Source of the DNA: Candidatus Altimarinota bacterium
Lineage (GTDB): Bacteria > Patescibacteriota > Gracilibacteria > Absconditabacterales > Absconditicoccaceae
Direction of reading: 5' to 3'
Assembly: GCA_015489035.1 (NCBI GenBank)
Contig: WFMP01000052.1
Location: forward strand, 1 to 7,764
DNA: 7,764 nucleotides
Shown here piece after piece: positions 1 to 6,130 of the stretch. A model generated the notes under the pieces. The model ran no database searches, was not told where the DNA came from, and saw only the letters and a list, made by a program, of their open reading frames with translations. Each line of letters opens with the position of its first letter. The first letter of the stretch is position 1. Both the position numbers and the translations under genes were made by a program.

Positions 1-32
1 TCTTCCAACAAAGCATCATATTTTGCTATCAT
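1..32 (-). CDS. 5' end of an unidentified gene downstream of nusB (partial)
   Basis: An ATG at 32 on the minus strand opens a frame that runs off the left edge and reads MIAKYDALLE. It lies 42 bases past the nusB stop on the same strand, so it is probably the next gene of the rpmF-nusB cluster. Ten residues are too few to identify it. Ribonuclease III would be a natural neighbour for nusB and rpmF, but that is a guess from context only. The window does not show whether the frame stays open. Confidence 0.4.
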   Translation of the reverse strand, partial: MIAKYDALLE

Positions 33-74
33 TTTACAAATAATATTAATTTTCTAAAAGCAAAATATAAATTC

Positions 75-686
75 TTATTTTTTTCATAAACTCTTATCTA
101 AAACAGCATTTATTAAATTAACTGAATTGTCAGTTCCAAAAGTAGAAGCAAGAAACATACATTCTTTTATTATAACAGCTTTTGGAGTTTTATAAACCTC
201 ACTTTCCACAACTCATAATAACAAAATAGCTTGATCTATAGAATTTAGCTCATCAAATTTAAAAGTAGGCAAATTCTTATTTATTAAATTTACTATATCT
301 TTATAATTTTCTATAAGGTACTTAGCATTTTTTATAAGATAATCATATTCTACATTTACTCATTCTTTTTTCTTAACAAAAAAGTTAGTAGTATAATTAA
401 CTACTTTCTCAAAATTTACAGCATTTTCAGGATTAAAATAAGTTATATATTCATCCATAGAAAAAGATTCTGTATTTTTTTTATTTTCAAAGTCCAACAA
501 CAAAGAAAAATCAAAGTTCTGAAACTCTGATTCATTGATTTTATCTAATCAAAGTTTTACTATATTGTCTATTTTTTTAGCTGTATTTGAATAAATTTCA
601 TTTCACAAAATAGACTTAGAAAAGTTATAAGTATATAACATACGAAAAAAAACTTTTCTACTATAGATACGATTAGATAAATTCAT
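75..686 (-). CDS. nusB: Transcription antitermination factor NusB (UGA-Gly code)
   Basis: 203 residues when UGA is read as Gly. NusB is a small all-helical RNA-binding protein that joins NusE (S10) on boxA RNA in rRNA antitermination. The N-terminus (SRKVFFRMLYTYNFS) matches the first NusB helix. The C-terminal third is diagnostic: IDQAILLLGVVE (about 150-161), TPKAVIIKE (167-175), then an LA..FGTD segment and LINAVLDK (191-198). Five glycines are UGA and one is GGA. The protein is longer than the usual roughly 140 residues; the extra 60 or so sit in the middle (about 60-140), are Asn/Lys/Glu-rich, and are not recognised. The ATG at 686 lies 25 bases after rpmF and has no clear Shine-Dalgarno. 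Cotranscription with rpmF is likely. Under the standard code the gene would be cut into fragments. Confidence 0.9.
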
Positions 687-711
687 ATATTTTATTTCTT
701 ATTATAAAAAA

Positions 712-942
712 TTAAGCTTCAATAACTGCATTTTCAGTAGCTTTTGCTTTGATAGTCAAAACTTGAGTACCTTTATAATAACCACATTGAGGACATACAT
801 GAGCTTGTAATTTCATAGTTTTACATTGAGGACAAGCAACTAATTTCATTTTATTCATCATTTTTTTCATTTTCAATGTTCTCCATGTACTTGTTCTTTG
901 ATGTTTTTTTGCTATAGAAACTTTTTTTCTTGGTACTGCCAT
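712..942 (-). CDS. rpmF: Large-subunit ribosomal protein L32 (bL32)
   Basis: 76 residues. The N-terminus MAVPRKKVSIAKKHQRTSTW is the classic L32 opening (AVPKKK.S..K...R). It is followed by a zinc ribbon with two CPQC pairs (CPQCKTMK and CPQCGYYKG). L32 is a structural protein of the 50S subunit near the peptidyl-transferase region. Both glycines are GGT and no UGA is used, unlike its neighbours. The gene sits between tRNA-Trp and nusB on the same strand, a translation/transcription cluster. No good Shine-Dalgarno precedes the ATG; the upstream sequence is A-rich. Confidence 0.96.
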   Translation of the reverse strand: MAVPRKKVSIAKKHQRTSTWRTLKMKKMMNKMKLVACPQCKTMKLQAHVCPQCGYYKGTQVLTIKAKATENAVIEA

Positions 943-991
943 TTCTTTTAGATAATTAAGAATTTAAAAATTTTAAGAATTTATACTTTTT

Positions 992-1044
992 TAGAATAGT
1001 ATAGAACAAAAAATCAAATTAATCTCTTCTTCTTTACTATTCTA
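992..1044. repeat. 10-bp perfect inverted repeat between tRNA-Trp and rpmF
   Basis: TAGAATAGTA at 992-1001 is the exact reverse complement of TACTATTCTA at 1035-1044, separated by 33 bases. It lies in the 113-base space between tRNA-Trp and rpmF, where a joint transcript would pass. Neither strand has a T-run directly after the arms, so it does not look like an intrinsic terminator. It may be a leader structure or processing site before rpmF, or a protein-binding palindrome. In such AT-rich DNA, chance is possible. Confidence 0.4.
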
Positions 1045-1055
1045 TAAAATAAGAA

Positions 1056-1127
1056 CAGGGATAGTAGGATTTGAACCTACGACGCGGAGCTTTGGAGACT
1101 CCCGCTCTGCCCCTGAGCTATATCCCT
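1056..1127 (-). tRNA. trnW: tRNA-Trp (anticodon CCA)
   Basis: A 72-nt cloverleaf: 7-bp acceptor stem AGGGATA/TATCCCT, D stem GCTC/GAGC, anticodon stem GGAGT/GCTCC with loop CTCCAAA, and T arm GTAGG-TTCAAAT-CCTAC. The discriminator is G. The 3' CCA is not encoded. The anticodon is CCA, which reads UGG only. That fits UGA being glycine here: species that read UGA as Trp carry a UCA anticodon instead. It lies 6 bases downstream of tRNA-Lys on the same strand. Confidence 0.96.
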
Positions 1128-1133
1128 ACAGAT

Positions 1134-1206
1134 TGGGTCAAGTGGGATTCGAACCCACGACCACCGGCTTAAGAGGCCGTTGCTCTACCAACTGAGCTAT
1201 TGACCC
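1134..1206 (-). tRNA. trnK: tRNA-Lys (anticodon CTT)
   Basis: A 73-nt cloverleaf: acceptor GGGTCAA/TTGACCC, D stem GCTC/GAGC with an eight-base loop, anticodon loop CTCTTAA (anticodon CUU, reading AAG), T arm GTGGG-TTCGAAT-CCCAC, discriminator A, and no encoded CCA. The anticodon stem has an A-G mismatch at its outermost pair. Most lysines in these genes are AAA, so a separate UUU isoacceptor must exist elsewhere. It is the first gene of the minus-strand cluster. Confidence 0.96.
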
Positions 1207-1223
1207 AAAACAAAGTAAGCTGT

Positions 1224-1251
1224 ATAATAAACATTTTGTTTTCTATTTCAA
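1224..1251 (-). promoter_or_regulatory. Likely promoter of the tRNA-Lys/tRNA-Trp/rpmF/nusB cluster
   Basis: On the minus strand TTGAAA (1251-1246) and TATTAT (1229-1224) are separated by 16 bases, and transcription would start just before tRNA-Lys. This is a sigma70-type match. Its placement directly upstream of the first tRNA supports it, but AT-rich DNA gives many chance -10 boxes. Confidence 0.45.
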
Positions 1252-1388
1252 TAAATTATTTTTATAATTTCTTTTTAATAAAAAAAGTAAATATATTATC
1301 TATAATATTGAATTATCAGCAAATAATCGTGTTGAAAAACAAATTAAATTATAAATAATGATTTTGTGCAATTTTATTTTTTATTTCT

Positions 1389-1416
1389 TTAACTATATTG
1401 TTATTTAATTTATAAA
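1389..1416 (+). promoter_or_regulatory. Possible promoter of the beta-propeller gene
   Basis: TTAACT (1389-1394) and TATAAA (1411-1416) are 16 bases apart. A start about seven bases downstream would fall at about 1423, leaving almost no 5' leader before the ATG at 1427. The rest of the 220-base divergent gap (1207-1426) is A+T-rich and shows no gene or other signal. Confidence 0.4.
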
Positions 1417-1426
1417 AAATATTAAA

Positions 1427-4033
1427 ATGAAAAAAATAATAGTATTATTCTTATTAACTTTGGTTTGAAATTCTTTTGCTAATTGGCAGGGTGCAATAAA
1501 CCAAGAAAATCAAAAAGCTCAAAATGAAAAAATTAAAGTTTTAAATGAAAATTTTAAATTAGAAAAATTTACTACAAAAGATCAATTTGAAAAAATTATT
1601 ATAGATAAAATGTATGATAAGATCATTAAAAGCTGTAACTACAACATATATCTTCATCCATTATATAGAACAATGGAACTTTGAGTTGCAAATGATAGTA
1701 TTGCAGGAAATACAGTTAAATCAGCTTCAGTTATGATGAAAAAAATATGAGGTTCAGCAGATAAAGTATCTTATGGTAAAACAAATTTACAAAAAGAAAA
1801 TGTAGATGAACCAGAAATTTTAAAGCTTACAAAAAATTATATTGCTTATTTTAACAAAAAAGAATGAAAAATTTATATTATTTCTTCACCAGTTAGTTGA
1901 AACAATCTAGATTTAAGTAAAGTAAAAATCTCAGATATTATTACAATACCAAAACTTATAAATAAATATAATGTAAAATTATTTTTTGTGAATAATCAAC
2001 TTATTGTAATATGAAATAGATATTCACAAGTATTTTGATGAGAAGTTACAGACTTAGTTTTTTATAAAATCACAAACTGAAAAGCAAAATTTAAAAGATT
2101 ATATGATGCAAAATGAAACTTTAAAGATGCAAGAATTGTAAATAATAAAATTTATTTAATCACAGACTATTCTTTTTCAAGCATCGCAAGAAATATTTGT
2201 AAAAATTACATTTCGAATCCTATAGAAAAAGACATAAATATTATAAGAAAAAAATATCAAACACAAATTAATGAAGAATATAAAAAAAATTATAAAGAAA
2301 GGAATTATAAAAAAATAGATGAATTAAGTAAGACAATGAATCAAGAAATCAAAAGTACTTATGATAAACAAATTAAAAATTTAAATAAAGAAAAAATATT
2401 AGAAGATATTAAAAAGTGAATTAGTCAAAAAGCTATTGATATATTTATTGATAAAAATGCAAAATTTAAGTTTAAATGAAAAATATATCCTATTCAAATA
2501 AGACTTACAAATTCAGCTTTGAATAATATTTTATTTATTCCTACAAATTTTGATAAATTATCTATTTATGATTTAAAATTTAATTTGGTAAATATAGTCG
2601 ATATAGATACAAAACAAAATCCAAATCAATATATAATTTTTGGAAATATGAGTAATGGTCAGATTCATATGACTACAAAATCATTGTATTTAGTAAATAA
2701 TTATTATGAATGAAGTTCTTGGAGATGTAGACCTTGATTAATGTGTCTTTTACCGTTCTATCCAAGATGAAGTTTTACTTTAATTCATAAACTTTCAGTA
2801 AATGGATTTAACTTAAATTATGTAAATAGCCAAATAGTTCCTTGACAACCTATAAACCAATACAGCATGGATGAAGATAGTGATTGAAATTTTAGAATAT
2901 TTACAAAACATTATTATCCTTCAAGAGCTACAGATTTATACACTTTTGATAAAAAATTAAATTTAGAATGAAAACTTCAATGAATTGCAAAATGAGAAGA
3001 TTTTAAATCATCTAGATTTATATGAGATAAAGCATATTTAGTAACTTTCAAAGCAACCGATCCATTGTTTGTAATAGATTTACAAGACAATAACAATCCT
3101 AAAATTATTTGAGAACTTAAAATACCTTGATATAGTTTATATTTACATCCATTAGAAAAAGTTTGAAATATTCAATATTTGTTATGAATTTGACAACAAG
3201 CAGAAGAAGTTCATTGAAACCGATCTTTACCAAAAAATATAAAACTTGATATTTACAAAATAGATTATAGTAAAAAAGTAAAAGATAAAATATTAATAAA
3301 ACAACTTTACTCAACTATTCTTTGAGATGAAAAAAAAGTTTGAAATTGATGAAGCTATTCTCCAGTATTTGATAATCCTAGAAGTTTTGTTTACGATAAA
3401 AATCTGAAAACTTTACTTTTACCAGTTTACCTAACCAAAGATAAAATAGAACATAAATGTTATCCAAAATATAATTGGGAAAATGGAAAAAGATTTGTGA
3501 ATTGACAAAGATGTTATGACTATATAAAAAAGATACCTTATTTCGTATGAATTAAATGATTCAAAATAAATATAAATAGTTGATTTACAGAAATTTTATC
3601 AAAAAATTATATAGATAAGTATAATTATTTACACAAAATAGAAGATAAAAGAAACCCTTATTACTATGGAAATTGACTAAATAAATATCAATATAAAAAT
3701 GAAGATCATAGAGTTTCTTACTATACAAACTGAAAAAAATTTATTCCATTTGAAATAAATAATAATTTCTTTGATATGTTCAAATGAAAGGAAGATAATT
3801 TTATAGCTTTTAATTCTTTATTTAAACAAATTCCAAATAAATCTTCAAATAACACTCTTTCTAAGAAATGTTTTTACAAAAAACCAGCACCTGGAACTAT
3901 TACTTGTCAAATGTATTGTGGTAAAAGATGGATAGTAGAAAATAATAAATGTTCAGAAATTACAGTAGATGCAGCTTGTTCTTGTCCTTGATTTGATACA
4001 AAAGATTTATGTAAAACAAATTGTGAGAAATAG
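1427..4033 (+). CDS. Exported beta-propeller domain protein (PF09826 family, UGA-Gly code)
   Basis: 868 residues, with about 39 glycines written UGA and about 11 written GGN. Residues 1-18 form a signal peptide: Lys-Lys, a hydrophobic core, then S-F-A before N19, a likely signal-peptidase I site. The next part matches the PF09826 secreted beta-propeller family: NVDEPEILK at 125-133 corresponds to the family's VDEADIVK block. Further on, YSMDED begins near 479, followed by a block reading RFIGDKAYLVTFKATDPLFV and then PKIIGELKIPGYSLYLHP. Residues about 270-330 are a Lys/Glu/Asn-rich, probably coiled helical insertion. Residues 815-868 form a compact tail with eight cysteines, likely disulfide-bonded outside the cytoplasm. 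No LPXTG motif or C-terminal membrane segment is seen. The ligand or enzymatic role of this family is not known to me; a surface or envelope role is inferred. It stands alone on its strand. No Shine-Dalgarno is visible, only an A-rich leader. Confidence 0.88.
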
Positions 4034-4034
4034 T

Positions 4035-4062
4035 TTGACTTTAAATGAATTTTTCTTATACA
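4035..4062 (+). promoter_or_regulatory. Promoter of the 83-residue ORF
   Basis: TTGACT (4035-4040), a 16-base spacer, then TATACA (4057-4062). It begins two bases after the stop of the beta-propeller gene. Transcription would start near 4069, giving a leader of about 54 bases. The -35 box is five of six to consensus. With the terminator at 4395 it defines a single-gene unit. Confidence 0.55.
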
Positions 4063-4070
4063 CAGATAAC

Positions 4071-4095
4071 CAATTTGAAACAATAAATCGAATTG
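4071..4095 (+). other. 5' leader hairpin upstream of the 83-residue ORF
   Basis: CAATTTGA (4071-4078) pairs with TCGAATTG (4088-4095) over eight base pairs, including one G-U, around a nine-base loop. It would lie at the very 5' end of the transcript predicted from the 4035 promoter. It could stabilise the mRNA. It would also bury the upstream TTG at 4093, an alternative start in the same frame, which favours the ATG at 4123. Function is inferred. Confidence 0.4.
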
Positions 4096-4122
4096 AGTAA
4101 AAAAAAAACAAAGGAGCATTTT

Positions 4123-4374
4123 ATGCTACAAAGAAGACAAATAACAGATTTGAGTGCAACAGGCCATCCTCAAGAAACAGCAAAGTTAATACTTGCTGGA
4201 GCAAAAGACAGTAAAAGTAAAAGTCATATCGATAAGGCACATGTTATAAGCATACACTTCAATAAAAAGACACAAATGATAAATATTGATGTTCAAGAAG
4301 ATGGTAATGAAAAAGTTATAGCAATGAAAATATATCGTAGGACTGCTATTACCCAAGCCCACCAGTTGTCATAA
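4123..4374 (+). CDS. Small protein of unknown function, 83 residues
   Basis: I do not recognise this protein. The ATG at 4123 is chosen because AAGGAG (4111-4116) lies six bases upstream, the only textbook Shine-Dalgarno in the window. The frame extends upstream to a TTG at 4093, but that start would swallow the ribosome site. The product is basic at both ends. The N-terminal part (RRQITDLSATGHPQETAK) looks helical. Residues about 40-72 alternate hydrophobic and polar residues, as in paired beta-strands (HVISIHF, MINIDVQ, KVIAMKIYRR). No signal peptide, cysteine or membrane segment is present. The gene contains no UGA: its three glycines are GGC, GGA and GGT. GC is about 34%, clearly above adjacent genes. 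It has its own promoter and terminator. This fits either a highly expressed housekeeping gene or a gene acquired from a standard-code donor; the sequence alone does not decide. Confidence 0.75.
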   Translation: MLQRRQITDLSATGHPQETAKLILAGAKDSKSKSHIDKAHVISIHFNKKTQMINIDVQEDGNEKVIAMKIYRRTAITQAHQLS

Positions 4375-4394
4375 GCCTAACAGCTTGTATACGC

Positions 4395-4421
4395 CTTCCA
4401 GTGTTCTGGAAGTGTTTTTTT
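4395..4421 (+). terminator. Intrinsic terminator of the 83-residue ORF
   Basis: CTTCCAG (4395-4401), a TGTT loop, and CTGGAAG (4406-4412) form a seven-bp GC-containing stem, followed by TG and then seven T's (4415-4421). It is the strongest terminator in the window. Its T-run overlaps the stop codon of the convergent peptidase gene (4420-4422). It has no matching T-run for the minus strand. Confidence 0.85.
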
Positions 4422-4980
4422 ATTTAATTTTGATTTTATATTTTCTATATTTTTCACTTCATAAGGTATTACAAACTAAATCCCAAAATTCCTTTTGATG
4501 ATTCATATATTTCAAGTGTGCTAACTCATGCACTATAAGATACTCTTGTTCTGTAACTTCAAGATATATTATTTTATAGTTAAAATTCAGGTTTTTCTTT
4601 GAGGAACAACTTCCCCACTTCGTCCTTTGATTTTTTATAAAAATTTTATTGTAAGATACTCACATTTTTTCAGACCAATACCTAACTTTTAGAGAAACTA
4701 ATTTAAGTGCCTTTTCTTTATTTTTTAGATAATCTTGATAATTATCTCATAATTTAAAATTGTTAGTTTTTCAAATATGTTTCAAAATCCAATTTCATTT
4801 TTGTTTCATAAATTCTTCTCATTTTTTTATCAAACTTTTTTGAGACTGAAAAAATCATTTCTTAGGCAAAACTAAAACAAGTTCTCAATCTGAGTTTATA
4901 GATATTTTAATATTTTTTGCTTTGTTACTATTTCTTATTTGATACTGAACTTTTTGTCAGTTTATTATAATTTCTTTCAT
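4420..4980 (-). CDS. YgjP/SprT-like zinc metallopeptidase (PF01863/DUF45, UGA-Gly code)
   Basis: 186 residues with UGA as Gly (nine UGA, one GGA). The zinc-peptidase motif HELAH is at 151-155, with a third histidine at 161 in NHQKEFW, giving the HExxH-x5-H...FW signature of the YgjP-like family. RTKWGSCS (119-126) is the second family hallmark. The N-terminal half, with SINSDGELVLVLPKK, matches the usual beta-rich lead of the family. No signal peptide is seen, so it is probably cytoplasmic. In bacteria such proteins are often annotated as M48-type metal-dependent hydrolases; the substrate is unknown. The gene converges on the 83-residue unit and diverges from the nucleosidase across 102 bases. 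The ATG at 4980 is the first available and has no Shine-Dalgarno. All catalytic residues are intact. Confidence 0.92.
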
Positions 4981-5082
4981 AAAGAATTTTGAAAATTAAA
5001 TATCTTTATTTTATACTAAATTTACTTGATTAAAAAAGCTTTATTATTAATCTAACAACATTTATAAAATAATCGATGACAA

Positions 5083-5736
5083 ATGAATTGAATACTTTGT
5101 GCTATGCTAGATGAAGCAAATATAATTATTGAAAAATATAATTTAAAAGAGATTAAAACTTACAAAGAAATATCTGTTTATAAATGAAAAAATATAGTTT
5201 TGGTAAAAGGCTGAATATGAAAAATACAAGCTACTATGTGAACTATGATTTTGTCGCAATACGGACCTTTTGAAAAAATTATAAATATTTGAATAGCTTG
5301 AAATAGTTGAAAAGAAGAAAATGCACTACCTTGAGATGTATTTTTGGTAGATAAAGTAGTTCAACATGATATGTATTTGCCTTTTGAATGAGAACATCTA
5401 AATTATGCAAAATGAGAAATAGATATCTGTAGTAAAATAAATATAGAATGAGCTGATTTTAATATATTTGATGAATCTATTTGTGCAACTTGAGATCAAT
5501 TTATAGATGATGAAAATGTAGTTTCTCAAATTGTTAAAAAGCATAATGCTCATGTAGTAGAAATGGAAGCTTTTGCATTTTTATCTGTTTTGAGAGAATT
5601 TAATTTATTAGACAAAGCTTACATAATTAAGTCAGTTTCAGATGCAGCAAATGAAGAAGCAAGAAAGGCTCACGAATCAAATTTGGAATTAGCTATGATA
5701 AACTGAGTAAAAGTTCTTGAAGTATTATTGAACTAA
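5083..5736 (+). CDS. mtnN: 5'-methylthioadenosine/S-adenosylhomocysteine nucleosidase family protein (UGA-Gly code)
   Basis: 217 residues, 14 UGA glycines and two GGN. The family cleaves adenine from methylthioadenosine and S-adenosylhomocysteine, recycling by-products of SAM use in the cytosol. Aligned from memory with the E. coli enzyme: MNGILCAMLDEA at 1-12 corresponds to MKIGIIGAMEEE, with Glu11 in the place of catalytic Glu12. A GGIGKIQAT glycine loop and IINIGIAGNSG follow. ATGDQFI corresponds to SGDAFI. VEMEA places Glu162 at the ribose-binding Glu174, and SVSDAAN places Asp187 at the catalytic Asp197. The ATG at 5083 is chosen over the ATG at 5104 because it restores the conserved first strand; residue 3 is itself a UGA glycine. 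No Shine-Dalgarno is visible. A phosphorylase or other nucleosidase specificity within PNP_UDP_1 cannot be ruled out. Confidence 0.88.
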
Positions 5737-5757
5737 ATTTTAAAATATTCATAATTT

Positions 5758-5785
5758 AAATAAGTTATTTTTGACTTATTTTTTT
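5758..5785 (+). terminator. Possible AT-rich terminator after the nucleosidase gene
   Basis: AAATAAGT (5758-5765) is the exact reverse complement of ACTTATTT (5774-5781), with an eight-base loop, and the T-run continues to 5785. It begins 21 bases after the nucleosidase stop. The stem has only two G-C pairs, so it is weak, and its right arm overlaps the -35 box of the next promoter. Confidence 0.45.
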
Positions 5786-5798
5786 ATTTAATTATAAT
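5771..5798 (+). promoter_or_regulatory. Promoter of the 5833/6128 gene pair
   Basis: TTGACT (5771-5776), a 16-base spacer, and a perfect TATAAT (5793-5798). A start seven bases downstream would be at 5805, exactly the first base of the 31-nt element that ends at the ATG. This is the best promoter match in the window. The same TTGACT-N16 layout occurs at 4035. Confidence 0.6.
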
Positions 5799-5804
5799 TC
5801 AAAT

Positions 5805-5835
5805 AATATTTAAAATAAAAACAAAAAATAAAATG
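5805..5835 (+). repeat. 31-nt start-codon-proximal repeat, copy 1
   Basis: The segment runs from AATATTTAAAATA through ACAAAAAATAAA and ends in the ATG of the 91-residue ORF. It matches 6100-6130 at 30 of 31 positions; the one difference is A at 5818 against T at 6113. It equals the whole predicted 5' leader of this transcript. It has no Shine-Dalgarno, so it may be an A-rich initiation region that works without one, or a trace of gene duplication. Confidence 0.6.
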
Positions 5836-6108
5836 AATAATTTGAGAGAAAAGCTTAAAAATACATTATTGGTAGATCCAGAAATAAAACAAAAATTATT
5901 AAATATTTCAAATTGGACTGAAGACATAGAAACTACTGTCCAAGAAGTTTTTACGAAGTATGGAGATCTAGAAGAAAAAATAATAAAAGACATTTGAGAA
6001 GAAAAATGAAGATTGTATCTCAAGTCATTAACAGATATTGAGAATATAGAAAAACAAAAAGAGTTTAAGGAATTACAAAAAATAGAAGAAAAACTTAAAA
6101 ATATTTAA
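5833..6108 (+). CDS. Small acidic helical protein of unknown function, 91 residues
   Basis: Not recognised. The frame opens at ATG 5833 and ends with TAA at 6106-6108; two glycines are UGA (in DIGEEKGRL) and one is GGA. The product is rich in Glu, Lys, Leu and Ile, with a heptad-like helical look at both ends (LREKLKNTLL, and LQKIEEKLKNI at the C-terminus). It has no cysteine, signal peptide or membrane segment. It is the first gene after a strong promoter and lies 19 bases before the large 6128 ORF, so the two are very likely cotranscribed and may act together. No catalytic motif is seen. Confidence 0.75.
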
Positions 6109-6130
6109 AATATAAACAAAAAATAAAATG
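6100..6130 (+). repeat. 31-nt start-codon-proximal repeat, copy 2
   Basis: This is the second copy of the element at 5805-5835, again ending exactly at an ATG, that of the large 6128 ORF. It overlaps the last two codons and stop of the 91-residue ORF. No promoter boxes lie at the expected distance upstream, so here it would act within an operon mRNA, which favours a role in translation start over one in transcription. Confidence 0.6.

Noticed and set aside
2519..2713. Plus-strand 64-codon ORF
   Set aside because: It is an internal stretch between UGA codons of the 1427-4033 beta-propeller gene in the same frame, not a separate gene.
3117..3314. Minus-strand 65-codon hydrophobic ORF
   Set aside because: It is antisense to the beta-propeller gene. 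Its Leu/Phe-rich content is what the complement of A-rich coding sequence gives.
1427..4033. A decayed pseudogene full of stop codons
   Set aside because: Every internal stop is UGA, none is UAA or UAG, and the reading frame keeps family motifs throughout. This is recoding, not decay.
3907..4119. Minus-strand 70-codon ORF
   Set aside because: It is antisense to the cysteine-rich tail and to the promoter and leader of the 83-residue ORF, with no ribosome site or family match.
4069..4421. The 4069-4421 unit as tmRNA, RNase P RNA or another structural RNA
   Set aside because: The size would suit, but I find none of their conserved motifs. A Shine-Dalgarno, an intact 83-codon frame and strand-like residue alternation support a protein.
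5083..5736. UGA read as tryptophan (table 4) or as selenocysteine
   Set aside because: UGA occurs at conserved glycines, the tRNA-Trp has a CCA anticodon, and about 110 sites with no SECIS-like context rule out selenocysteine.
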